Source: an uncultured Bacteroidales bacterium (GTDB taxonomy: Bacteria > Bacteroidota > Bacteroidia > Bacteroidales > UBA932). From it: a stretch of 13,696 nucleotides of DNA. Of this stretch, positions 1-7,070 are shown piece after piece. The translations under genes and the position numbers were made by a program. A model generated the notes under the pieces. That model was not told where the DNA came from and searched no databases. It saw only the letters and a list, made by a program, of their open reading frames with translations. The stretch lies in NCBI GenBank assembly GCA_946549475.1, contig CAMNQO010000026.1, positions 1 through 13,696 of the forward strand, read 5' to 3'. The first letter of the stretch is position 1, and every line of letters begins with the position of its first letter.

Positions 1-55
1 CGGGCTCGACCTGAAATTTTCCCCCGACGGCAAGTTGCTGGGCATAGACGACTGA
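1..55 (+). CDS. C-terminal end of an unidentified protein (partial)
   Basis: An open frame enters from the left edge (first full codon at 2) and stops at TGA 53-55. It gives 17 residues, GLDLKFSPDGKLLGIDD. The tail resembles the last strand of Bacteroidetes PepSY-like (putative beta-lactamase-inhibitor-like) periplasmic proteins, which often end in a phrase like FDxxGxFLxIDD. This is a memory-based resemblance on very little sequence and could be chance. The next gene begins 11 nt downstream, so the two may have been co-transcribed. Confidence 0.4.
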   Translation, partial: GLDLKFSPDGKLLGIDD

Positions 56-66
56 CGACATTGCTT

Positions 67-646
67 ATGGCTATCTGGGTCGTTCTTCCGATTCTGACCC
101 TGCTGATGTTCGACCTCGGACTGAGCCTGAAGTTCGAGGACTTCGGGAAAGTGTTCCGCAGTCCGTGGCCCATCGTCGTCGCGCTGACGGGGCAGCTGAT
201 TCTGCTTCCTCTCATTGCGCTCGCCCTGGCCTGGGCGCTGCATCTGCCGCCGGTCTTTTTCATCGGGCTGGTGCTGATTGCCTGCTGTCCGGGAGGCAGT
301 TCGTCCAATGTGTTTTCCAAACTGGCCGGAGGGGATGTGCGTGACCGCGCTGATTCTGCTGGCCGTCGCATGCTCCTCCCTGCTTTCACGCCTGATGAAG
401 ACCGACGGCCGCCAGCGCAGGACCATCGTCATCGAAGTGGGGATGCAGAACGCCGCCCAGGCCATCGCCATCGCCTCCAGTCCTTTCATCTTCGCCAACG
501 AGCAGATGGCCATCCCCGCCATCCTCTACTCGCTGATGATGAACATCGTCCTCCTGATCTACGTCGCCCTCGTCCGGAAAGATCGTTTTACTCCCCTGCG
601 AAAGCAAAATCAGTACCCGGATAAGGGTGGGCGGATTACGCGATAG
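67..646 (+). pseudogene. Bile acid:sodium symporter family transporter, internally deleted and frameshifted
   Basis: The first part (ATG 67 to about 339, 91 codons) reads as the N-terminus of a BASS-family inner-membrane Na+/organic anion symporter. It has three hydrophobic segments and the family hallmark CCPGGSSSNVFSKLAGGD. At about 340 the frame shifts by one base, and the continuation from 341 to the stop at 644-646 is the C-terminal part of the same family: a hydrophobic helix, then RRTIVIEVGMQNAAQAIAIA, then a last transmembrane helix. Together only about 190 codons remain, against about 300-320 in intact members, so roughly 110-120 residues of the middle helices are missing. The in-frame continuation past 340 to 624 is charged nonsense, unlike a membrane protein. 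TTG at 61 is a possible start, but ATG 67 is preferred. A misassembly or sequencing gap could also produce this. Confidence 0.8.
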
Positions 647-668
647 CGGGCGAAAAAACCGGGCCACA

Positions 669-2426
669 TCAATGGATGCGTACATAGTCGAGAATCCTTT
701 CGCCGGCGGCGTCCAGCGTCCCGAAGTATTCCGCATCCAAGATGACGGTGGGAGCCGTCACAGAGGGGTCCAGGGCGGCGAATGAGACGGAATAAGCACC
801 GGCTTCAAAAACCTCGTATGTGTAGCAGAAGTCCCAGGGGACGCCATATTTGGGTCCGGTGTCCCGGACTTCAATCCCCAATGCCTTTTGGGCGTTCTGG
901 GCGGGGGTAGGGGTCAATGATTCCGTCAGGATCCGGACTTTGAAAGGGAACAGGGACGAAGGGAAATGGGCGGGAATCGTAAAGCCGAGTACGAAGGGCT
1001 CCTCCGGGCCGGACGACTCCGCCAGCGAGGCGTTGAAATCAAAGGCCGTTATCGAATAGATGTTGACAAAGCGGGACAGGCCGTAACGGGTATTGCGCAA
1101 TAATATCTTTCCTTCTTTCAGGTCGTCCGTGATGGGCTGGTACAAAGGGACATGCAAGTAGAAATAACCGGGCCGTCCCGCGATTTCCGAGAGCGTGAGC
1201 GCGGCACCGGGCTCGGAAACATATTTGTTGGACAGCCATTCGGCGGTAAAATCGGAAATATCCGTCAGCGGATCCGGCATCCCGTTTTTCAGGAACGAAA
1301 ACGCAACGGCGGCGGAAAGGGGCCCTCCGGACGGCTCTTTTTGGATGATGTGCGTCGTTCCGTCCAGAATGGTGAGACTGCAACCTTCCGAACTGACCTG
1401 CGGGATAATCTCTTTGACCAGGACCACCTGGTTGTTGGAAGGGCTGCCCTGCCGGGCTTCTTCAAAACTGTCATAGGCAAGGGAGGAAGGCAGATTGCCT
1501 ACGATGATATTGTACTGGTGATTCCTGCGTATCGGGTAGAGGGCGTAATCACTGTCCATGAGCAGGGCCTGGTGATACTTCACCACCGGGCTCATGTTTC
1601 CTGCCGTTCCCCGCAGGTAAGTGGTCTCCAATATCACTTTCACGCTGTTTTCAAGGGAGTTTTCATCTTCAAACAAAAACTGCGCGTCAGTACACGGGAC
1701 CAGATGCGAGGCGTCCGCTGTGTATCGGAGATGGCCGGACGGCAGGGTAAGGGGCGCGTCGTAGGCGAACGAAAGCGTGCTTTTGTCAAACGGTGCGATC
1801 TTGCCTTCGCTCCTCCCGTTGCATACGGCAAAACGAAGGGACACGATGTTTTCCGTGACAGACGGGTCAGAACTGTGGTCCCAAGCCGGATCGGGCGCTT
1901 CCACCGTAATCTTGGCCCTGTCCCGCAGCAGCAGGATGGTGCTCCTCGGCGTCGCATCCAGCCACAGGGCCAGATTTTCCGGATGTTCTTCCCGGTGACA
2001 GCCCCAGTACACGATGTGGGTGGATGAGAGGTCTGCACAGAGGTTTCCGATGAGTTCGCTTTCGGGCATGGACTTCCAGTCTGCGGAAGGGACCAGTCCG
2101 GCATTGGCGATGAAGTGGATGCAAGCCGTATGGCCGGGAACGGAGCCGACGAGACTTCCGGCGGCATCTTCCCCGGAAGCCGGGACATAAGAGGCGGAGC
2201 CCAGGCCGGCATACAGGCCGTTCTCGTCAAAGCAGATCAGTTGCAGGCCATGGATGCCTTCCGCCCCGGAAACCGAACTCTTGGTCGGCACCGCGCCCGG
2301 TACGGAAACATCCAGCCGGAAAGGAAGGGAGACGCCGGCCGCCCGTTCGGGTAGGGGAAGCGTCGAACAAGCAAGCAGCACGGTCAGGAGCGCCAAGGCC
2401 GCGAGTCTCTGTAAAAAAGCATCCAT
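669..2426 (-). CDS. Large fimbrillin-like minor subunit lipoprotein, last gene of the operon
   Basis: This is a 585-residue predicted surface lipoprotein. The signal peptide ends in the lipobox LLAC with Cys20. The ATG at 2426 is chosen because it is one base after the previous gene's TGA (TGATATG) and begins right at the signal peptide; the longer ATG at 2504 would overlap the upstream gene and bury the signal. The N-terminal half has Mfa-like fimbrillin features: a KSSVSG segment near 49-54, a strand core RDRAKI at 168-173, and RRNHQYNIIV at 300-309. The usual PW ending is replaced by IIPQV at 340-344. The remaining 240 residues are a beta-rich extension that I do not recognise, ending in a segment rich in alternating hydrophobics (about 475-585). 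Its position after the DUF4906 gene suggests a tip or accessory subunit, comparable in place to FimE or Mfa5, but no direct homology is visible. Confidence 0.8.
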   Translation of the reverse strand: MDAFLQRLAALALLTVLLACSTLPLPERAAGVSLPFRLDVSVPGAVPTKSSVSGAEGIHGLQLICFDENGLYAGLGSASYVPASGEDAAGSLVGSVPGHTACIHFIANAGLVPSADWKSMPESELIGNLCADLSSTHIVYWGCHREEHPENLALWLDATPRSTILLLRDRAKITVEAPDPAWDHSSDPSVTENIVSLRFAVCNGRSEGKIAPFDKSTLSFAYDAPLTLPSGHLRYTADASHLVPCTDAQFLFEDENSLENSVKVILETTYLRGTAGNMSPVVKYHQALLMDSDYALYPIRRNHQYNIIVGNLPSSLAYDSFEEARQGSPSNNQVVLVKEIIPQVSSEGCSLTILDGTTHIIQKEPSGGPLSAAVAFSFLKNGMPDPLTDISDFTAEWLSNKYVSEPGAALTLSEIAGRPGYFYLHVPLYQPITDDLKEGKILLRNTRYGLSRFVNIYSITAFDFNASLAESSGPEEPFVLGFTIPAHFPSSLFPFKVRILTESLTPTPAQNAQKALGIEVRDTGPKYGVPWDFCYTYEVFEAGAYSVSFAALDPSVTAPTVILDAEYFGTLDAAGERILDYVRIH

Positions 2427-2427
2427 A

Positions 2428-4476
2428 TCAGTTGAGCACATTGATTTGTTCCAGTTCCGCCTCGCCCAGATCACGCAGGCAGCGGACATATCCGCTGGCA
2501 GCATCGCCGGAAGGGTTGGAAGGGTTGGTTTTCGATACGGCCTTGCCCTCCAGCGTCCAATAGTGGGATCCGGACAAGACTTCGTCTATGGTGTCGGAGG
2601 TATATTGATAGCCCATGATGATGCCTATTTCCTCCCGGGTGGGAAGCCGCCAGTTGTCATAGATCCGGCCGTCTGTTGTCACTTCCCTGTAATTGCGGCA
2701 GTGGGCGGCCGCCGTACGGGCGTTCGAGATGGCGCTCGTCGCTCCCAGTTGGGACGCGATGAGAAAAGCCGGAGACACCCGGTGTTCCGCGGACATGTGG
2801 TCGGCGTCCAGGGTGACCCGTCCCACGGTATAGTCGTCGGAAGTGCTGGTAATCTGCACCACATACATCCGGTTGTTATGCAGTTGGGAAAAACTGTCGC
2901 CTGCACGGGCGTACCAGGAAGAGCCCTGCCGGCGCTCTTCGATGCGGCGGATTTTCCCGCCGTCATACACCTTGGCTTGGAACAGGCTGTTGGAACAGGT
3001 CTTCTGCGGAGAATGGAGGGTCTGGTCGGTGGTCCAGTTCACCCAGCCGGACAACGAGAGGCTGGACCAGAGCCCTTCGACATTCTGAATATAATCCAAG
3101 GGATAATGACGGATTATAATCTCCTTATACTGTTCCGGGTTAGCCGTAAGATAGGCCCGGAAACGGATAAACTTGACGGCATTGTTGGAAAGTGCCGTGC
3201 TGGTGACATCTATCGTCCCGCTGTCCGTCCCCCGTACTGCCACCGTGACGGGAGAAAGGGCGGCGGCATCGACCTTGTTGTTGTCCTTGTCGTAGTAATA
3301 GACCTCTGCGGCCGTCACCGAAACGGGCCCGGAAGACCAGTAATTCAGTTGGATCGTCTTGGGGCCGTGGCCGCCGGAAAGGACTTTTTCCCGGATTTCC
3401 TCTTCCGTCGGATCCACCATCAGGTAGTCCACCTCCTGCCCGACGACCAGAATGTCGTCCACGACAGGCCGGTAGGTCCAGGGGATGACTTCATAAAACA
3501 AGCCGGCCGGCGGCTCGGATGCGTTTTCTCCCGAACTGCCCAGGGTTTCGAGTTGCGCGTGTACCCGGTATTGGGTGTTTCTTTCAAGAGAGTAGGGACC
3601 GGGACCGGAAATGTCCGCGACGGGGATGGCGTAGTAGTTGTTGCGGATGATGTTTCCCACGCTGTCCTGCAGGGGGACATTGAGGATGACCATCGTTGCG
3701 TCGTCGGCATCCGTCCAGGTATGCGGATAAGTGTAAGTGGTGACAAAGCCTTCCGTGGCGGTGTTGGCCTGGACATCCATCATGTAGGGGGTCGTCCTCC
3801 GGCAGGGGTCGGCGGGCCGGCCGTCCTGCAGGATCGCGGCGCAGGTCGCATAGTTGACCCATTTCCACTGCGGTTTGCCGTACAGGGCATATCCGGACAA
3901 GGACGGGGAGAGGGAGAAGTGGATTTCTATCTTCGCCACGGCCCTTTTCAAGGTGACGCTGAGGGTCTGTTCCAATTCGGTCGTCGGAGTCCACTTGCAT
4001 GTGGCATCCATGAGAAACAGTTTCGATGCCGTGCGCGAGAGGTCGTACGAGCCGGCTTGCGGATCATACAGGCGGTAGATGTCACTGTCCACGCCAGTGT
4101 CGAGGGCTTTCAGCGCCGCTTCGCTGTCGATATGCGACAAAGCGGCGGGAGGATTGGCGACGGCATGGACATCATAGGTGTAACCGGGCATGATCCCGTC
4201 GTACTTCCATTGCCGGGTAAGGAAATTGGCCCGGTCCGCCTGCGGCGCACTGACGGTATAACGCCGGAAAACGCCGTGGCCGGAGATAAAGACCGTCAGG
4301 CCGCCGGAGAGCGCCCGTTCGTTGAGCGACGGGACATCTGCGACCGTAGCCTTGGTCTGATATCCGTCTTCCAGGCCCGGGATCAGGGTCAGGGTGCGCG
4401 TCTGGGGTGCGGTTTCCGCCTTGCTGCAGGCAAAAACAAGTCCGAGGGCCGCCGGTAAAAGAAGTCTGCTTTTCAT
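2428..4476 (-). CDS. DUF4906-type fimbrial minor subunit, probable tip adhesin, lipoprotein
   Basis: This 682-residue protein has a lipoprotein signal ending VFAC with Cys17. An Mfa-like fimbrillin domain spans about 25-340: strand core LKRAVAKIEIHF at 176-187, RNTQYRV at 299-305, and the closing IPW at 331-333. A DUF4906-type region follows (about 370-580), with RHYPLDYI at 456-463, MYVVQITSTSDDYTVGR at 537-553 and SPAFLIASQLGAT at 568-580. The last 90 residues (about 585-670) carry NWRLPTREEI at 608-617, YWT at 639-641 and RCLRD at 665-669, a pattern like the C-type-lectin-like DUF1566/FGE fold. Cys593 and Cys666 could form its disulfide. These families are exported fimbrial subunits, probably at the fibre tip; ligand binding is inferred. 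It starts 6 nt after the preceding gene and is coupled to the next by a 1-nt gap. Confidence 0.87.
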   Translation of the reverse strand: MKSRLLLPAALGLVFACSKAETAPQTRTLTLIPGLEDGYQTKATVADVPSLNERALSGGLTVFISGHGVFRRYTVSAPQADRANFLTRQWKYDGIMPGYTYDVHAVANPPAALSHIDSEAALKALDTGVDSDIYRLYDPQAGSYDLSRTASKLFLMDATCKWTPTTELEQTLSVTLKRAVAKIEIHFSLSPSLSGYALYGKPQWKWVNYATCAAILQDGRPADPCRRTTPYMMDVQANTATEGFVTTYTYPHTWTDADDATMVILNVPLQDSVGNIIRNNYYAIPVADISGPGPYSLERNTQYRVHAQLETLGSSGENASEPPAGLFYEVIPWTYRPVVDDILVVGQEVDYLMVDPTEEEIREKVLSGGHGPKTIQLNYWSSGPVSVTAAEVYYYDKDNNKVDAAALSPVTVAVRGTDSGTIDVTSTALSNNAVKFIRFRAYLTANPEQYKEIIIRHYPLDYIQNVEGLWSSLSLSGWVNWTTDQTLHSPQKTCSNSLFQAKVYDGGKIRRIEERRQGSSWYARAGDSFSQLHNNRMYVVQITSTSDDYTVGRVTLDADHMSAEHRVSPAFLIASQLGATSAISNARTAAAHCRNYREVTTDGRIYDNWRLPTREEIGIIMGYQYTSDTIDEVLSGSHYWTLEGKAVSKTNPSNPSGDAASGYVRCLRDLGEAELEQINVLN

Positions 4477-4482
4477 GTCTGC

Positions 4483-6090
4483 TTATCTGAACTGGTCCGG
4501 TGTAACATAATGGTAACGGATGGTCTCCGTATCGCCCGGAAGACCTGTAACATTGAAGGGCAGGCGGATGGAAGCGAGTCCCTGGCTTGTCAGAAGGACT
4601 TTGAGCCGGGCCTGCGGATTGGCCGGATTGGGGCCGGCCAGATCGAAGGGATGCCGGGGTACGACATAGAAAACGACGGAGCGGGGCGTCGTGTCAAGCG
4701 TCAGGCTTATATCATCTTTGATCTCCGACAGCACGCCGCCGTCATCTTCGACAAATCCGAAGTCGGCATTGTCCAGCACCAGGCGCATCTGCGAAGCGGA
4801 GGGAATGGAAGACTGCCCTTCGAGCTGGAGTTTGGGAGAATACGGGAGTCCGTCCGTACCCGTACCCCAGGCGCACATGACAAAGTCATCCCCGTCTTTT
4901 TCGAGGATGCGGGTCTGCGCCGCGCCCGTCCGGTTGGTGAGCGTATAGGTGTAGTTCCAGTCAAAGGCAAATTCTCCCGCGTCCGTCCAGGGGGCGATTT
5001 CCGGACAGACATACAGGCGGTCTTTCGAGAAATAGACATACACGATCCACTCGTGGTTGCGGATGAAAAGCCCGGGATCCAGCCGGAAATGCTCTTCCCT
5101 GACCACCGGCCCGCTGACGCCCATCCTGTAGTAAACCGTCCCCGTTACAGCGCGGTCAGACTCCTTCAGATAAGTCACGCCGAACGGAGCGACGCGGGCG
5201 GCATGGACCCTTGTGACATAATCATCAACGGTCTCCGTCGCCGAACGCCTGAGGTATTCGGGGTCGGGATGGGAATAGATGTCCGTATCTTGCGGCATCA
5301 GTTGGATCGGGGTGGAATGATAGCCGCCCCCGGGACGGATGCGGGCCTGCTGCGGATCGGGAATGGAAGCGGAGAAAGCGACCGGCTCGGGAAAGAAGTA
5401 TTCTTCCCGTCCGATGCTGTTGCCGTCGAGGACGATCCTTTCAACCGTCGAAGCGTCCAGGCCCACGGGGCGGACCATGTAGAATTTGATCTTGGAAACA
5501 GCCCGCACAAGCGGGATTTTGAGCGGCGGCGCGGCGGACCGGGCCGTCGAAAGATACTGCATCCCGTCCACCCCTTTCACCACCCGGGAGATGGGAAGAC
5601 CGCCCGATGGGACGGCGCCGGCCGCCTCGGAAGGACTGAATCTGTGCAGCACTACGGCATCCAGTTCCGACGGCTTCGACCGGGCCGGAAGGACAAGTCC
5701 CGCTCCGCCGGCGTTCGCCGCCACATAAATATCCAACCGTTTTCCGCCAGTCAGCCGGCTCCGGTCCACGGGCATCGTCAGGGTTATTTCCCCGTACTTG
5801 TCCGTCAGACGGGCCAGTTCTTCCCCTGAGACTTCCTTGTAGGCGACGGACGGCTCGTCGATACCGGAATTGAACACCCACACCTGGATTTGATGGAAGG
5901 CCGACTCCTGCGGATGCCCCTGGTGCCCGTCCGCCGATTTGACGGCGGGCCGGATCTGTCCCGCCGAGAAACTCATCCGGATATAGCGGACTTCCTCATC
6001 GCAGGGACAGACATGATAATCGCGGATGCAGCCGCATGGCAGCACCCAGACCACAAACGCAATCAACAATATGTTAACCCAGCGAGACAT
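4483..6090 (-). CDS. Fimbrillin-like minor subunit, probable lipoprotein
   Basis: This 535-residue exported protein follows the anchor gene, with which it overlaps by 17 nt. The hydrophobic leader ends in LPCGC; Cys21 is the likely lipidated residue, although the lipobox (P-C-G-C) is atypical. Cys28 and Cys30 follow closely. Fimbrillin-type landmarks are RAVSKIKFYM at 196-205, NHEWIVYVYF at 345-354 and IAPW at 365-368, which close the Mfa-like double beta-sandwich. From about 375 to 535 there is a second beta-rich module containing a charged stretch (DFGFVEDDGG, 443-452) that I cannot assign. By order it corresponds to the first minor subunit after the FimB/Mfa2 anchor (the FimC or Mfa3 position), but sequence identity to those is not claimed. 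It is probably a component of the shaft-tip adaptor or tip complex. Confidence 0.82.
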   Translation of the reverse strand: MSRWVNILLIAFVVWVLPCGCIRDYHVCPCDEEVRYIRMSFSAGQIRPAVKSADGHQGHPQESAFHQIQVWVFNSGIDEPSVAYKEVSGEELARLTDKYGEITLTMPVDRSRLTGGKRLDIYVAANAGGAGLVLPARSKPSELDAVVLHRFSPSEAAGAVPSGGLPISRVVKGVDGMQYLSTARSAAPPLKIPLVRAVSKIKFYMVRPVGLDASTVERIVLDGNSIGREEYFFPEPVAFSASIPDPQQARIRPGGGYHSTPIQLMPQDTDIYSHPDPEYLRRSATETVDDYVTRVHAARVAPFGVTYLKESDRAVTGTVYYRMGVSGPVVREEHFRLDPGLFIRNHEWIVYVYFSKDRLYVCPEIAPWTDAGEFAFDWNYTYTLTNRTGAAQTRILEKDGDDFVMCAWGTGTDGLPYSPKLQLEGQSSIPSASQMRLVLDNADFGFVEDDGGVLSEIKDDISLTLDTTPRSVVFYVVPRHPFDLAGPNPANPQARLKVLLTSQGLASIRLPFNVTGLPGDTETIRYHYVTPDQFR

Positions 6091-7069
6091 TCTCCAATGA
6101 AATCACCCAACCGTTCACGATAATCCGTGATTTGATAAAACTTCCCCCGTCGATGAAAAAAGTGACGGACCAGGCATCCTGCCGGTCCAGATATTCCTGG
6201 TCGGACCATTCCCTGCGATGCTCGGCGATGCCCTGAAGAGACAGAAGCCAGGCCAGATTGACCCGCACGATGTCATCGGAGGCACCGGGGGATGAAATAT
6301 GCAGGGTCGGAGCGTCGGCGACCAGCAGCCGGGAAAGGTGGAAATCGGCGACAAGCGCCTGTCCCACTTCGTCTTCCCCGGCGGAAGGCGCCGTACTGGC
6401 GGCATACGAATGCGGACCGAAAACGGTGGGCACGGCCGTGAGCATGTCCCCTTTGTGGTCCAGACAGACGGCTCCGCTGCCGACGGCAAAGCGGTAGTCT
6501 TCCGCCTCCAGCGTCTGCGTGCCGCGATAGGGCATCAGGACGATGCGGAGCCGGTTGGTCAGTTTGCCCATCGGGACATCCACATGCTGCGCCCCGCTAT
6601 TCAGTTCGCAGGGCCGTACCCCGTTGTACAGGGCGGCAAAGTCCCTGTCGGAGATTCCGCTGCGGGTGTTCAGCCGCAGGGTGAGATCCGTCAGGGCCGA
6701 CCTGCCGGGCTCGAGCGAAGGAAAACGAAATTCACCGTCATCCGCCGCCGGTACGGCACGGTTCCTTCCCAGGGCCACGAAGGTATAACTTCCCGGCCCC
6801 AGGCTCGGAAGGAGCATCCGGTATTCCTTCCGGAAACCGTCCGGAGCGTCTTCGCGGAAAGACTCCACAAAGAGACCGTCCGCATCAAAGACATACAGTT
6901 CGATCGATTTGACTTCCGCTGCAAAAGCATCGGCTTCTTTGACATTGTATGTATAGGTAAATCCTACGGACAAGTAACAGCAGGTCCTGTCCTCGAAGAG
7001 GCAAGAGGAAAAGATGAAAGAGGCAGCAAGGATGGCCCATACCCGGGTCAAAGAAGCCGGTCTGATCAT
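6074..7069 (-). CDS. FimB/Mfa2 family fimbrial anchor subunit
   Basis: Mfa2/FimB proteins are lipoproteins of the outer membrane that terminate fimbrial growth and hold the fibre at the base. With the ATG at 7069 (331 residues) the signal peptide ends FSSC at Cys23. An in-frame ATG at 7090 would overlap the major fimbrillin gene by 20 nt; 7069 is preferred because it lies one base after that gene's TAG (TAGAATG). After lipidation, the Cys30-Cys31 pair (DRTCCYL) is followed by VGFTYTYN, then VKSIELYVFDADGLFVESF (53-71) and LGPGSYTFVALGRN (90-103), the standard opening of the Mfa2 domain. TNRLRIVLMPY supplies the central strand of the fold. The length fits the usual 300-340 residues. The 3' end overlaps the next gene by 17 nt. 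Confidence 0.88.
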   Translation of the reverse strand: MIRPASLTRVWAILAASFIFSSCLFEDRTCCYLSVGFTYTYNVKEADAFAAEVKSIELYVFDADGLFVESFREDAPDGFRKEYRMLLPSLGPGSYTFVALGRNRAVPAADDGEFRFPSLEPGRSALTDLTLRLNTRSGISDRDFAALYNGVRPCELNSGAQHVDVPMGKLTNRLRIVLMPYRGTQTLEAEDYRFAVGSGAVCLDHKGDMLTAVPTVFGPHSYAASTAPSAGEDEVGQALVADFHLSRLLVADAPTLHISSPGASDDIVRVNLAWLLSLQGIAEHRREWSDQEYLDRQDAWSVTFFIDGGSFIKSRIIVNGWVISLENVSLG

Positions 7070-7070
7070 T

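Noticed and set aside
616..663. Possible bidirectional terminator between the symporter remnant and the operon end (CCCGG ... CCGGG)
   Set aside because: Only a 5-bp stem with a loop of about 38 nt. The A/T run is not placed after a stable hairpin on either strand.
2427..2504. 26-residue N-terminal extension of the last operon gene
   Set aside because: It would overlap the upstream coding sequence by 77 nt and place charged residues before a clean lipoprotein signal peptide.
2254..4458. Plus-strand open frame of 734 codons opposite the DUF4906 gene
   Set aside because: It lies wholly antisense to genes with clear lipoprotein signals and family motifs, has low-complexity Gly/Arg/Val-rich sequence and no recognisable domain. 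Long antisense frames are usual in GC-rich DNA.
4510..5829. Plus-strand open frame of 439 codons opposite the 535-residue subunit
   Set aside because: It has an Arg/Gly-rich translation with no motif and is fully antisense to a supported gene.
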